From Calliphora vicina (Eukaryota > Arthropoda > Insecta > Diptera > Calliphoridae), in the NCBI RefSeq assembly GCF_958450345.1, contig NC_088782.1, positions 111,444,358 to 111,508,357 on the forward strand: 64,000 nucleotides of DNA, written 5' to 3'. How positions within the stretch are numbered: position 1 is the first letter of the stretch; each line of letters opens with the position of its first letter. The translations under genes and the position numbers were made by a program. This document shows positions 32,948-45,769 of the stretch, one piece after another. A model generated the notes under the pieces. That model worked only from the letters and a program-made list of their open reading frames with translations. It was not told where the DNA came from and ran no database searches.

Positions 32948-35028
32948 AGGGTGGCCCTTAATAAACGAAAGTTGGATTTTGGCCATACTCACCGCCCAGT
33001 TTGGTGACTATTAGTAAAAAAAATCATCCTGAAAAATTTTTAGGTAAATTGGTTGGGGTTAAGACGTGCCGCAAGCCCTCTGAAGTTTTGACATGCATTT
33101 ACAAGGGAAAAAAAGGCATTTTTTTCAGTTTTTGTAAAAATTTTGCCATTAAAAAATTACTTTTGTAATTTAATTTAAAAGAATCGAAATGTGTACGTAA
33201 TTGTCGTTCTAATGAGACATAAAAAACAGAAATTGGTCAAAAAATGTTAAAGTTATAAAAATATCGCCAGGCCATTAACGTGTCTCAGGCAACTAGAACA
33301 AGAAAGGTAGGAACAAAATTAACATATTTTGATAAATATTAAAATAAAAGCTAATTTTTACTTAAAATATGTCCACATTTACTTGTATATGAGTTTTTGT
33401 CTTCGTAGGATACCGTTAACCTATTCTTGGGTATGAACAAAAAAATTTAATTTTTTAAAGGCAGTTTCAAAACTCCATTTTCAAATTTTTAAAAATTTTG
33501 TTTAACAAATTTCAGAATTTTTTGATCATCTCATTGGGATTTATTGAGAATAAAATAAAAAATAGGGAATAAAAATATGAAAAAATTATGAAAATATCTC
33601 TTATAGTTTTTCCGTACCTGCGATTTAAATTTTGAAATTTTCGAGAAAAACCAATTATATGGCCATTTTTTGGCGAATGTGCTCTATTTCCTTACTGTTA
33701 TGAATTCTAAGTAAAACTTATTCAGTATATTATAGCACAAATAATTCTAAATATACTCTGAATCTTTTACTAAACTCGGAAAACGTTAACCCTTAAATCG
33801 TGAAGGTCAAAGGTCAAATTTTTCAATATTTGGAATTTCTCTTGGAAAGATTTCGAAATGTTCGAAATGTTATATATTTTTGGGCCGATTATGATGAAAT
33901 TTAACAAAAATATAACACAAAGCCTAGTATTTACAAAAACAGAAGAAAAATTAAAATTAACCCTATAGAGCACTTGGGGTTAAAATGACCCCAAACTTCT
34001 AAAACCATAAAAAAAAATTATGATTTTAAAAGTTTGGGGTCTTTTTAACCCCAAGTGCCATTAAACGTTAATTTCCATTCTTGTGCTGTTATTATAAACC
34101 CTAGAGTTTATGTTATATTTTTCTTAAGTTTCATCAAAATCGGCCCAAAAGTATATAATATTTCGCTATCTCTCCATGAAAAATTCCAAATATTGAAAAA
34201 TTTGACCTTCACGATTTAAGGATTAACGTTTTCCGATTTTAGTAAAAGTTTCAGAGCATATTTAGAATTATCTGGACTATAATATACTGAATAAGTTTTA
34301 CTTAAAATTCATAACCAAAAAATTTCCAAATAATTGGTTTTTCTCGAAAATTTCAAAATTTAAATCGCAGGTACCGAAAAACTATAAGAGATATTTTCAT
34401 AATTTTTTTAACATTTTTATTCCATATTATATTCCTAATAAATCCCAATGAGATGATCAAAAAATTCTGAAATTTGTTTAACAAACTTTTTAAAAATTTG
34501 AAAATGGAGTTTTGAAACTGCCGTTAAAAAAAATTAAATTTTTTTGTTCATAACTAAGAATAGGTTAACGGTATCCTACGAAGACAAAAACTCATATACA
34601 AGTAAATATGGACATATTTTAAGTAAGAATAAACTTTTGTTTTAATATTTCTCAAAATATGTTAATTTTGTTCCTACATTTCTTGTTCTAGTGGCCTGAG
34701 ACACGTTAATGGCCTGGCGATTTTTTAATAACATTTTGACCAATTTCTGTTTTTTATGTCTCCTTAGAACGAAAATTACGTACACATTTCGATTCTTTTA
34801 AATTAAATTGCAAAAGTAATTTTTTAATGGCAAAATTTTTACAAAAATTGAAAAAAATGCATTTTTTCCCCTTGTAAATGCATCTCAAAACTTCAGAGGG
34901 CTTGCAGCACGTCTTATCCCCAACCGGTTTACCTGAAATTTTTTCAGGATGATTTTTGTAACTAATGTTCACCAAACTGGAGGGTGAGAATGGCCAAAAT
35001 CCAACTTTTGTTTATTAAGGGCCACCCT
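32948..35028. mobile_element. Full-length palindromic (foldback) element, 2.08 kb
   Basis: The whole element is one inverted repeat. AGGGTGGCCCTTAATAAAC starts it and the mirror GTTTATTAAGGGCCACCCT ends it. The arms of ~1.04 kb match throughout, and the centre near 34015 is a hairpin (GCACTTGGGGTTAAAA versus TTTTTAACCCCAAGTGC). GTGTTACATA occurs immediately left (32938-32947) and, after one extra base, right (35030-35039), a probable target duplication of 9-11 bp. No protein is encoded; open stretches at 33770-33973 and 34754-34975 (minus) are fortuitous. A diverged single arm occurs at 13980-15075. Confidence 0.85.
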
Positions 35029-35039
35029 AGTGTTACATA

Positions 35040-36834
35040 TGTTGCAAACGTCGTTGCAAACTTTGTAGATCTCTTCTTAATAAGAAACTATTCATAACTA
35101 CAAACAATATTTAACAAATTTAATGAGTGAGAGAATATTTCAAATACAAAACACAATTAAGCAGGATGTTAATAAAAACCTAATGTCAATATAACTTTTA
35201 AGTATCATAGAAAGAAACACAAAAAATTACCACAAACAAAAAAACAGAAATTGTTTAAATAATAAATAAACCCTTAGAAACATTAGCACTAGGACAAGCA
35301 TATGGAAATATTTATATGGCAGACGATAATAATATGTTGAAGAAGTATCAACTGAGCACGAGTTTCAACCCCTCTTCACAGATTTTCAGCTCGTTCTATA
35401 AGATCTTTTCTTGTTTCCACAACTTTTGCTCCAAAGAAGAAAAAAACAAACACATGCTCATTATTATTATTTTATAACACAGAGATACATATATATAGAG
35501 ATTTTTTAATAATGACGCCTGCCGCCATGTTGCAACATTAGTAACTGGTGTTAATCACAATGCACACATGCAACCTATAACAGAAAAAAAAATCTATATT
35601 TTATAATGGCTGCCTTTGACATACAAAGACGATTTCTATGCTGGGATTGATATGCAGCTCGTACCATAACTTTTTTTTGTATCTAAGTATCTTTTTGTTG
35701 CCACCAAAAACATCTGATAGAAACCTTGTTAAACTAAACTGATGAATACAAGCGTATTTATTGTAAATGCTTGTTTCATTCATTCGTCCATCCATCCATT
35801 CATTTATTCATTATTTTTAATATTGTATTCATTACTTTAACGCTTGTTACGAGAGTATGAAAATGTTTTTGGTTTGTCTTTTGATTTTTATTTAATTTTG
35901 ATAGCGTATCGTGGCATTATTTATGTGATTTTCATGGCTCTTTATGGGAAATTGAATTGAAAAGGTTTCTATTTTCTTCCCTGTTATCTCAAACACAAAC
36001 TAAAATTGAGGGTGAGATTTGTTGAAAATTTGTCATAGTTTGTTGTTTAAGAGAGGAGGGAGATATAGTTTTCATAAAGTGAAGTTACACTGGGATGGGT
36101 GTAACTTTTTGTCTTTGGTGAAGTACGTGTTGATGGAAAACTTATTTGTATAAAATTACTAAAACATTTTAGCATTTAAAACTTAATAGAATAGATATAA
36201 AACTATACAATTTGGTGGTTGTATAAAGTGTAAATGGTCAGTTATAAATTGGAAAGGGAGTTGGAAAATATTTTGACGACAGAGAGAAGGTTGCTAGTTG
36301 TATAGAATTTATGGCTAAACATTTGGTTTTTAAGACAATTTTATTTTCAATGGCTGACAAATATAGGAAAGTATCAAAGCATATCTTGGATTTGGTTTCA
36401 TCGATCGAATACATTTCATTACATGCCAGAAATTGTAGGAACCAATATAGTTTAGAAGCTTGGTATACCTGGTATACTCGTAGACCTCGACTATATCCAT
36501 TATGAATTCCTTCAACAAAGCAAATACAGGCTATTCCCTATCTACCCATAAAGAAACTTCCCTACCATAACTACACTCAAAGCTGCCATTAAACCAATTT
36601 TCCCCCTGCTGAAGCAGGAGTCCCATGGCCTTGCTACCGCCGGCAGTGACAAATAATTGCTCTTCGTTCTTGAACGTCCTACAGTAGTTCGGACTGCTTT
36701 AAATTGTTTATTCTATTCCATAGAAACCTTTGGTATTGACAGATAATGTGTTCTACTCTTTCCAACTCATTTTTGTTCTCATACGGGGATGAACTGTAGA
36801 CTGCCATTGTCCCGTCTACTAAAAAGCCTTCGAG
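35040..36834. other. Intergenic DNA, no gene seen
   Basis: No domains or repeat families were recognised. The stretch 36540-36830 is less AT-rich and may hold old LINE sequence on the minus strand, but no diagnostic motif was found. CATTCATTCGTCCATCCATC-type simple repeat occurs at about 35770-35810. Confidence 0.4.
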
Positions 36835-37435
36835 TAGGGACTTTAATAGTGGATAGCGGTCATATTGTTGAAGCTACATCTGTCGAATTGGCTGTCATTT
36901 ATTCAGTTTGTCTTGCCAAATCACCATGAACAGATTTAGCGTCCAACAACACGTGCAAATGATAAAATTGTTTAATCAAAATGGATGTTCTGTTCGGGCA
37001 ACGTTTCTCGCGCTTCGCCCGAGAATGGGTACGTCAATAAAATTTGTTGGATTTGAGACGATACCAATCCACATCAGATACAAGAGCGTCTAAAGCATCC
37101 CGAAGGTGACTGTTTGGGGTGGAGTTTTGACGGCTTCGTCATCGGTGCATATTTCTTCGACATTGGCCAGGCCATCACCGTCAACGGCGAGCGCTATAGG
37201 TCGATGACTACCAACTTTAGTTGGCCTGAATTAGATGATATGGACTCTGACGACAGGACGTCACACAGCTCATGCCACATTCAACATTCTGTTCAAGTGA
37301 TTTGAGGGTATGATCCTCTCACGTGGAGGTGATGTGAACTGACCATAACGGATTTGCGATTTGACCCCGTTAGAGTTTTTCTTGTGGGGTTTTCTTATGT
37401 TATATTCCATCTGAATTAAAAATTTAGATGAAATT
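36835..37435 (+). mobile_element. Family B transposon relic, 5' two thirds
   Basis: Begins with the family's 5' region (GATAGCGGTCATATTGTTGA, CGAATTGGCTGTCATTTATT). MNRFSVQQHVQMIKLFNQNG (from 36929) is the N-terminal helix-turn-helix start, followed by a large internal deletion to a segment around GTSIKFVGFETIPIHIR. GQAITVNGERYRSMTTNFSW (about 37166-37225) is the DDE core, then ELDDMDS and a degraded second catalytic region. Near 37350 it reads the FDPVRVFLVGFS version of the third catalytic block. Frames shift several times; it is inactive. Confidence 0.75.
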
Positions 37436-37439
37436 TCAT

Positions 37440-38700
37440 GATGTTTTAAGTTAATGATACCCGATATAATGTGGTGCGAGTTTGCGTCAGCACTGATAAC
37501 AAAGGTATCCTGAAATCATTCGCCTCTTTTACTACACTACGGACAGCATCATTTAACGAATGCTCTCCATGATCGTGCGCCATGTAGCTGGATATCAGCC
37601 ATATCAAACTGCCCTCATTAGTCTCCCATGAAACTGCTACTGCATCTTCATTGCTGTAATCAGACAGAATGAGGATATTCAAAAAGCTTTTAGCAGGATC
37701 TAATTTTACCTGCGAATTGGGCGTAGTAGAGCTTTAGCCCATCAGACATAGTCCACAGATCCGATCCTGGTGGATCCTAGGTTCCTGGACCATGACTAGC
37801 TCCTTCCTCTTTCTGAGCCACACAGAGGAGGTGCATTGCAGCGGATGCTGCTTTAGAGTGGTGAAAGTTGATTTGTATCACCCTTAGCATGCTCTAAGTC
37901 CTCCTGGTCAGAGTTCAGATGGGCGTCCTCGTCAACCGCCTCATCCATCAGCTCAAAGAAAGTACCAACCATTTCGGAAACAGAGGTGGTATCTTCAGTG
38001 GCGGTTGCACCAAAGGCGTCATTGCAATCCATGACTTCTTCTGAAAACATGGGTTTTACATCATCATAGGGGGTATCGCATTTGTTGTCGCTACGGTAGA
38101 CACGTAGGATGATAGTACCAAATCCATAGTAGACCTTCCCTTGCGTTTTCTTTAGCGGCACCAAAGAGTCCTATTCTCCTTTCTAGAAGATCCCTTAGCG
38201 TCCATAGGCTTCACAACTTTCCAATCGTGAGTTGGAAGCTGTGGAGAACACTGGAGAATCTCCTCCGAGCTAGATGGCTCAGCTAGATCTAGGCTTTCGG
38301 GGTATCTCCGGACAAGAGTCCTTATTCGCCATTCTAAAAGATCCCTTAGCGTCCGTAAGCTTCACAACATTCCAATCGTGAGTTGGAAGCTGTGGAGAAC
38401 ACTGAAGAATCTCCAAGATCTTCTACGAGCTAGATGGCTCAGATGGATATAGGCTTTGGCCTAAATCCTGACCATACTTCAACCAATGATGCGACAGCCG
38501 TCTTGAGTAGCAACGCTGAGCATTCATTTACACAAGACATCAATTTGACGTGATCCTAATACCAACTAGCATCATCACATTGCGGAGGAGTGCCTGGGTT
38601 CTCTTTGAGAACTTTCCTGGTGGTAGCAGCCCTTTCAGCTGGGCTTTTATGCCGGCATAAAAACTCTGTTCCCTTGCAAATGGATCTTCAAACTTTAGAG
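37440..38700 (-). pseudogene. LINE ORF1 and endonuclease remnants
   Basis: Read on the minus strand. From about 38690, CKGTEFLCRHKSPAERAATT, then KVLKENPGTPPQCDDASW, resembles insect LINE ORF1-type proteins. 38164-37853 encodes KTQGKVYYGFGTIILRVYRS and an acidic tail, recalling the DUF4780 domain found in such proteins (tentative). 37682-37446 encodes AVSWETNEGSLIWLISSYMA then EANDFRIPL, matching the apurinic-type endonuclease of R1/LOA-like LINE ORF2; the expected DANSHH motif follows after a frameshift. Stops and a local duplication (38167-38460) break the reading. It is a dead element, and no RT domain follows. Confidence 0.6.
38167..38460. repeat. Local tandem duplication (~147 bp x 2)
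   Basis: GATCCCTTAGCGTCC, CCAATCGTGAGTTGGAAGCT and GTGGAGAACACTG occur in the same order from about 38167 and again from about 38314, with scattered differences. It lies within the LINE ORF1 remnant. Confidence 0.75.
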
Positions 38701-40071
38701 CTGGCTTTGAGAGTACGATATACGATCATTATATAATGAATTTTTACTTTCCAAGAACGATTCCACGACAATTCGCAATTCGCGACGAAACGATCCTAGT
38801 CTCACACGGGCAGCAGTATAAACCGATGGTTTTTTCCGTAGAAAAGGACTCTCAAAAAAAGTGAATCTGAAGGAGTTAACTTTAGTTATTAGAACAAACA
38901 AATAGAGAAATTGTATTTCGTTTTAGTTCGATATCCCATTGGTCGCGATTTAATTTACAAAACCTTGATTACCTTTCACTCTTATTCTCAATTCTTCTTG
39001 TCTCCTTGTAATTAGTTTTAGACATCATTTTGTTGCAAAATACATTTAAAAAAATGTAATCTATGTTTAAAAATAATGCAATTTTATGTAAGTGATTAAT
39101 TTCCAAAGAACTGCATAATGAATTCTATTAAAATATTCAAAAAGAACACACAGACTTCACAAAAGTAGCTAATTCCTAAATCCCTTTAAAACGATTGACA
39201 AATAAGGTTTCTTAAACCAAAAGAAGAAAAAAATTATTGTCCTTTTCTTTGTGTGTCTAAGCTGTGTTTGATCCTTATGACTTTTATTCTTATAGAACGA
39301 ACTAAACCAGACTAAGAACTAGAATAGACAAGATAAAGGCGTCTGAATGTCTAAAATGATTTTAAAATTCCAAGAATTTTTGGCGGCAAAACGTGCTATG
39401 TTTTTTTTGGTTATTGTTACCGAGTTGTTTATTTGTCAAACGAAAATTTAAACAGATTTTCTTATTATTTGAATGGGTCCTTTTTTATTTTATATTGTTG
39501 TTTTACTTAGAGTTTTATAAGAATTTTATTTTTTGATAATTGTTCTTTTGTGTGTTTTGTTGTGTTGTGTTTTACAATCTTGACATTAATTCATATAAAA
39601 CTGAACACGAGTGTTCGATCATTTTGTGATGAATGAACCAAGTTATTTTAAATGAATGAAAGGACTTACACAAAGGATATGTTTTGGAGTTGTGTGTGTG
39701 TGTGTTTGAGTCCTGTTAAGTGGCTATAAAATCTTGTTAATTGTGTAATTTTAACAATAAACCAATAAACATGAAAATTTGTCATAGAGGAGGGTCTCTC
39801 CTTTGAGGGGACTCCTTTAATGACATTTATAAGTAGGTACTTAACACATTTTAATGTCAAATTTATTTTATTACTCCTAAAGAATATTTTGTAAGTGTGT
39901 AAGGTATTTAAGATTGGCATGATCATTTAGGATCTTTGGTACCCTACAAAGGGAAGTATAGACTATTTTTCTTTATTTAATTAAAATACGATTTTGCTAC
40001 AAAATTTATATTAATTTTTCTCAATGTTATAGAGATTGACTTAAACTATTAAAATACAAAGTAATTATTAT
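38701..40071. other. AT-rich intergenic DNA, no gene seen
   Basis: No domain recognised; a short (GT)n tract lies at about 39694-39706. Confidence 0.4.
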
Positions 40072-40728
40072 ATTCTTCACCTTCGTGAGCAGGGTATATA
40101 TAAGTTTGTCATTCCGTTTGTACTTTCCACAATATAATTTTGCGACCCTATAAAGTATATATATTTTGGATCCTTATAGATAGCGGAGCGAATAAGCCAT
40201 GTCCGTCTGTTTGTTGAAATCAATTTTCTGAAGACCCCAGATATCTTCGGGATCCAAATCTTCTATAATTCTGTCAGACATGCTTTCGAGAAGTTTCCTA
40301 TTTAAATTCAGCAAAATCGGTCCACAAATGGCTGAGATATGAGGAAAAACCCAGGACAACCTCGATTTTTAACCTATTTTTGACCTATATCTGGATTAGT
40401 ACGAATTAATGTAGACAATATGGATATCTAATGATAGATATTTCAAAGGCCTTTGCAACGACGTATATAAGACCATAGTAAGTTGGACCTACAATGGGTC
40501 AAAATCGGAAAAAATATTTTTTAACCTGAATTTTTTTTCTATCTAAGAAAAATCAAAAAAAAAATTTTAATAAAAAAAAAATTAAAATAATAATTCGAAA
40601 AGTTTTTTTTTTCCAAAAAATGAAGAAAAAAAACAACTTCGGAAAAAAAAATATATTTTGTTTACCTAAAAATTTGGTGAAGGGTATATAAGCTTCGGCA
40701 CAGCCGAATATAGCTCTCTTACTTGTTT
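40072..40728 (-). mobile_element. DINE-1/mini-me-like element (near full length)
   Basis: On this strand it ends with CTTCACCTTCGTGAGCAGGG and begins with the hairpin TTCGGCACAGCCGAA (40695-40709) next to AACAAGTAAGAG. The body is collinear with 59434-60221. It has only a tiny GTCY tract (GTCCGTCTGTTTG). Mini-me elements of Drosophila are known for paired (TA)n and (GTCY)n tracts; they are related to DINE-1 Helitrons. A 61-codon open stretch inside (40359-40174) recurs in two other copies and is a by-product of repeat similarity. Confidence 0.8.
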
Positions 40729-40889
40729 TATGATTAATATTATAGAGTAATATACACAGAGTGAAAACTAGAAAAAACTTAAAATAATCATAAGTAATGG
40801 ACATCTGACCCTTGACTCACTCTAATTTATATATTGTGGGACATTTGACAAGTATGTATTTTTTGTAGTGCAGAGAGAAGACAACTGGT

Positions 40890-41155
40890 TACCTTATACA
40901 TCCCAGGTAATCTAGCATGAAGTCAATTGTCACTTAAGTGCCTATAAGTAAACTAGAGTGTAGTCACTTTATTACTTTGTACTGCTTTTTTTGTGAGTAA
41001 TTCATACAAACTGGTGTTATATTGCACAAATTGTGTTGATATAATTCTTTTCTCTTTGCTTAAGTATACTGATATCCCATGTAGCCTATTGTGAAGACAA
41101 TTGTCACTTAGGTGTCTCTCAGTAGCCTAGAGTGTAATCACGTTAAACGTTTATT
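40890..41155 (+). repeat. Diverged direct repeat (~175 bp apart)
   Basis: CAATTGTCACTTAAGTGCCT then CTAGAGTGTAGTCAC at about 40924-40970 recurs as CAATTGTCACTTAGGTGTCT then CTAGAGTGTAATCAC at about 41099-41142. Both are preceded by a TCCCA-GTA phrase. Function is unknown. Confidence 0.55.
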
Positions 41156-41649
41156 TTGCCCACCACAAACAATCTATTGGAGAGTTGTAGGAGGAAGGTT
41201 TGTTTACAAGCAATCGGTCAATAAAATGTCTTTTTTGAGGTCATGTTAAAATAGCGGATCAAGTAACCAGTTAGGTAGCTAGTGAGGTAACTGACCCTAT
41301 GTAAGCGGTATGTGAATCCAATGCGTTGAATACTTTGGACCAGCTAGTCGGGATAGTCTCCTAGAACTGCTGGGATGTACGAGTGTTGTTTTTGATTTCA
41401 TACATTCTCACAACATAGGTTTTTGACAACTGAGTTAGGTCTTTGACAGGGGAGTTTTCGATCTATGTGTATTTATCTATGATTGATATATTTATTTTAA
41501 AAATGTGCTCAAACTTTGAGGATTTTTTTTGTTTTAGAAATTTCTGTTTGATAAACCCCAAAGAGAAGGCAACTGGCATCGCTTCCACTTCTAAAACTTT
41601 ATATGAAAAGAACCTGCTGTTATACCATAGCATTGGCTAAGGTGGCATA
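41156..41649. other. Unassigned DNA
   Basis: No domains recognised; a 65-codon open stretch at 41443-41640 has no family resemblance. Confidence 0.35.
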
Positions 41650-42265
41650 AAATGTCACCTTTTAGATACTCTGCGATAGGTAACGAATCTGTCCCATAAT
41701 TTTTGTTTGAAATTTGTTTTTTCTTTCCAATATGGACCACAAATTTTCAATTACATTAAAGTCTGGCGACTTTGGCCGTGGCATCATTAAATGTGGACAG
41801 TTATAACACAATATCCCTATTGTGTTTCGAATTATTATTTTGATAAAATCTAAAATCCAATCTTATGGCAAAATCCTCTGCACTCTGCAACAAATAGTTG
41901 TGTCAATAAACGTCATACAGGCCCAAACCGACATGCTTCACTATTGGCCTTAAGTTTTTCTTGTTGAGCTAGAATTAGGTTTCCGCCACACATAAGACAT
42001 GCCATCTAAACCGAATATATTGAATTTCGATTTATCGGCGAAAATAACCGAATTTCAAAATGCTACATCCTTGGAAACATATTCTCTGACGAAGTTGAGT
42101 CAGCATAGTTCATTCTTTGGACTGATAAAAGGCTTTTGACGGGCAAAACGGCCATGCACATAATGTTGACGTAGGACACGGAGAACGGGATCGACACAAC
42201 ATTGTTTGCCATGATCAGTCAGAATTTCGGATGCCAGTTTAGGAGCCTTGAGTTAGCCTTTATTT
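41650..42265 (-). pseudogene. Tc1/Tc3-type transposase relic
   Basis: On the minus strand, SDKSKFNIFGLDGMSYVWRK (about 42035-41975; the first catalytic D-E region, here D-K) is followed by SVWACMTFIDTTICC. The last part reads LCYNCPHLMMPRPKSPDFNV then IENLWSILERK (about 41815-41725), the third catalytic block of Tc1-family transposases (SPDxNPIENLW). The middle is partly deleted and stops interrupt it. Distinct from the mariner and family B relics. Confidence 0.75.
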
Positions 42266-42929
42266 TTCTTAAACAATATCACTCTACAAGTTTGTTAAGA
42301 AGTTAATTTGGAGCTCATCTAGCAGTAGAATGATACCCAAAATATATAAAAATAACGCAAGATTAAATTAACGATACATAGAGAAGTGAGCGCCTAAAAT
42401 AAGCTGTGAGCTGAAGATATGATTTAATTTTTAATTTATTAAAATGTAAAGTTTTTCAGCAAATGAAGATCTTTTCTTGAACTAGAAGTATTTTGCCTTT
42501 AAATTTAATTAATTTACTATTTCAAATCATGTTTGTTTTCTTAAAATGGCCATTGTATCTATGCTTTCCGAAGCACAAAGGGAAATTCACGAATCTGTCA
42601 GAGCAACCATGTCTCGATTCATCAATCTGCCCCCAAAGCTCAACTGAAGCTGCAGAAAATATAAAATTCAAAGTACCAACTCTGAATATCCATATCACAA
42701 AGAACTTGGAACAGTTCACTTGAAGAACTGGAACTTGAGTACGGGAGACATTTTCCAAGGGGTCGATCGTTCTCTAAACCGATGAAGAGTAATAATTACG
42801 TCTGGATATGACATACGACCATAAACGGTGAAAGCGATTTAAGCCAGGTTTCTATTGAGCTCCACGAGAGAGACAATGCGAAAAGTTGTAATGTTCGCAA
42901 ATTGAATGATCTTCCAATCTATGATACAC
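42266..42929. other. Unassigned DNA
   Basis: Two overlapping open stretches of 76-78 codons (42493-42758, both strands) have no recognised domain. The stretch just upstream of a LINE relic could be its older 5' part, but no motif supports this. Confidence 0.3.
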
Positions 42930-44680
42930 CACAACTTCATACCCAGAAATGGGTCTAATGATATCGATTTTAAGACCTTGGAAAACGCAAGTAAAATCTC
43001 TCACTTGTCAACTGTTGCGAAGACATTTGGAGATCTTATCTTACTTCTTACCGCAAACCCCTCAAATACCAAATGTTCGCCATAAGAATCAATTCCGTAA
43101 GATGCACAGTAGCACCACAGAAATACTTCCCAAAACCTCTCGGTTTGTATAACTCATAACCATCAGATGGCTTGCGATTGTTAACCAGACGGAGGCCTTC
43201 AACAGTATCAATAACGCAACTCTCTCCCACATCCAGCAGTCCACAATGACTAACGATAGGAAGAGATTATTGAGTAGCCTTAGCAAAACTAGACGAATAG
43301 AAATATTATTCACAAAATACCAGTCTCGGTTACACATCGACTTTATACACCAAAAGAGTCTAGCGATAACAGTGCTAAATTTCGAGAATAACACGAGAGA
43401 CTTGTAATCCTACAGGCGGATCTTCTCTACAGGCGGATCTGTCTCTGTTGTCAACTATTGCGAAGATATTCCAAACTCTCTTTTCTCAGCTGACCTGTGG
43501 GTTTCGGTTAAACAAGATACACAGTACCACCACGGCATTAGTCCTCAAAGCCTCCCGGATCTAATGACACTTAACCATCACATTCCTTGTCGATTAATCT
43601 ATCACAAGCCTTCAACGCTGTCAATAAAGTCACACTCTTCCACATCCTAAAATATAAAAGATTAGTGAATCTTTCTATTGGAAACCAATATATACCAAGA
43701 TATATACAAGACGGCATTATTCCAGTCTGTTATGCACCACAACTTTATGTACCGAAATGGGTTTCGTGAACCCGATACTAAAAGCCAAAAATACCCCATG
43801 TAGTCCTCATGTTACTCAACCAGTCGAAAGCCTTCAACACTGTCAACGGCGGCACACTCTTCCACATCTTGCAGAAGGCGCAGATCCAGGTCAATCATTG
43901 GAGGGGAAATAAATTAAAATTCATTTTACATTTTCTTCTTTTCCTTTTTTATAGTAAAACTTTTCGGTTTTGGGGGGTAATATCCTTTTTTCACTTCCCT
44001 GAAAATATGAGAGATCGTCAGTCAGTTTTTAGTTTAGATACAAATACTAAAAAGGCCGTCATATCTCCCTTCAAGGTAATGTTTAACTTCAACCATTTTA
44101 AACTCCCTGCTCCCCCAAAGTTGGCAGCTCATGTTAGATTTATACAAATCCATTGGACAGTCAGTATTTAAGTACTCGGCTCAAGTGTGGCCATCTTTGT
44201 TAAGTGATATCCAGTGGAGAAATATTTAAAGCTGTCATAACGCTGTTTTAAGGGAAGTCATATGTTGAATAACCTCTAAACATCATCTTCGAAACGAAAC
44301 AAAGAATTTACCGGTCAAGGAATATGATGCCATGAGAGTTCATTTGAAGAGTCATACAAACTTTGACCGTCGAAACATCTCAGACAGAACCTGTCTACAA
44401 GATCATAGGGGAACCTTTTAGTCGCAACTCGAATTTGACAATTTTGCATATTATTTGAATAGATGCCATGAACTCCGGCTACTGTATGAATGTCATACTC
44501 AGGCTACTGTAGGAATGTCATCCTAAATCCCGACTTAATGTCTTTTAGTTCTAATTTGTGAGGGTTCCGAAACTCAAAATGTCTAGTCAACTCCACTATA
44601 TCTAGTAGATTTATGGACTCCTTCAGCAGAAGTAACAAAATTTTTTGGACTTCAACACCAGCTGTTACAAGACACATACA
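42930..44680 (+). pseudogene. LINE reverse transcriptase remnants, partly triplicated
   Basis: The RT block 'SKAFDTVN..TLFH' is visible three times: EAFNSINNATLSHI (about 43190-43230), LSQAFNAVNKVTLFHILK (43598-43651) and QSKAFNTVNGGTLFHILQK (43821-43877). The first two are each preceded by a copy of the RKMHSSTTE / KIHSTTTAL block (about 43100 and 43515). Further on, 44150-44420 holds a thumb-like part ending in HHLRNETKNLPVKEYDAMR (44281-44340), a phrase typical of insect LINE ORF2 C-termini. No FADD box survives. Many stops; inactive. Confidence 0.65.
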
Positions 44681-45769
44681 CATTTAAAGGATTAGAAGTG
44701 GAGTAGAGTATTTTATAGTCTACCCTTATTGACTTTTATGTTAAAATAAATTGTATGTTTATAAAATTAATGATTGCACGAATATTAACCAATTCTTAAG
44801 AATCTATTTTATATAAAACTTACTTAACAGCTGCTTCTAAATTCTTTGCAATACATATTTGTTTTATTGAATAAGAATTTTTCCAATTCATAAAATTGTA
44901 AATTTTTTGCACGTCTGCTTGAAGCGTGCTTAGTACGAGTACCTGCCTACTCTACACTACTTTTAGGCCTTTGGTCATTTTTGCTCTATAAATTTGCTTT
45001 GCTTTCGCATTGTTTTAAGATTTAGAGTTTTAAATTTTATTTGGTTTTTGTTTTTAAAAAAAAGAGCAAAATACTTTAAGGTTTTAAGTACTTCTTAGTT
45101 GTTCTCTTTTGTGTTTAAGATGTCGGCAACTTCCGCTTATGTTTAACTGCTTTTTGGCCAAATATTTCCTTGTAAAATTAGTTTTTCTTTTTTTACAATT
45201 GACTGAGTGTTTTGTTTTATTTTTCACAATTAATTGTAATTTATTTATATTATTTTCTATTGTTGTCCCACTTTTGAGGGTGTTAGGGGAGTTATAAGAG
45301 CAATTGTTTGTTAATGGTTTTAAATAAGTCCGACACGTGTAGTTTTGGCATTATTCCAATGAAATTTGTTAGAAATATGTTTCCAAAGAAACATAAAAGG
45401 TGGGTCATTCATTGACTGTTTTTATAAAGTAGAATTTCGAAATCTATCTGTTGTTAGTTAAGGAATAATTTAGCATCTGTTTTTAATACAAATTATAATT
45501 CAATATTTGTAGTTTCAAATTAGAAAAGTTTTATAGAAATTGTATAGACATTTAGAAATTAATTTTGCAAAATACCGTAGCTTGTGAGGTATTCAGAAAT
45601 AAATAAAAAGTCACAGGAAATGGATTTTTTGCGAGAAGCTGGGTTCAGCCGAGTTACAGTTGCAAAGAGCTTCAAGTCCTTAACGAAACAGGTCTGGGTA
45701 TCAGGTTGCAATAATATTGGAGCTAATGAAACAGCGAATTAGAGGATCTTTAAATTTAAATAGAACAAA
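44681..45769. other. AT-rich intergenic DNA, no gene seen
   Basis: Nothing recognised; T-rich between 45000 and 45260. Confidence 0.4.

Noticed and set aside
32948..35028. Assembly artefact explaining the palindrome
   Set aside because: The arms differ by scattered substitutions and small indels and the whole is flanked by a 10-bp direct repeat, which fits a real insertion better than a mis-joined read.
37853..38164. A stand-alone acidic protein gene of 103 codons
   Set aside because: Neighbouring endonuclease-like sequence and resemblance to LINE ORF1-type proteins make a retrotransposon remnant more likely.
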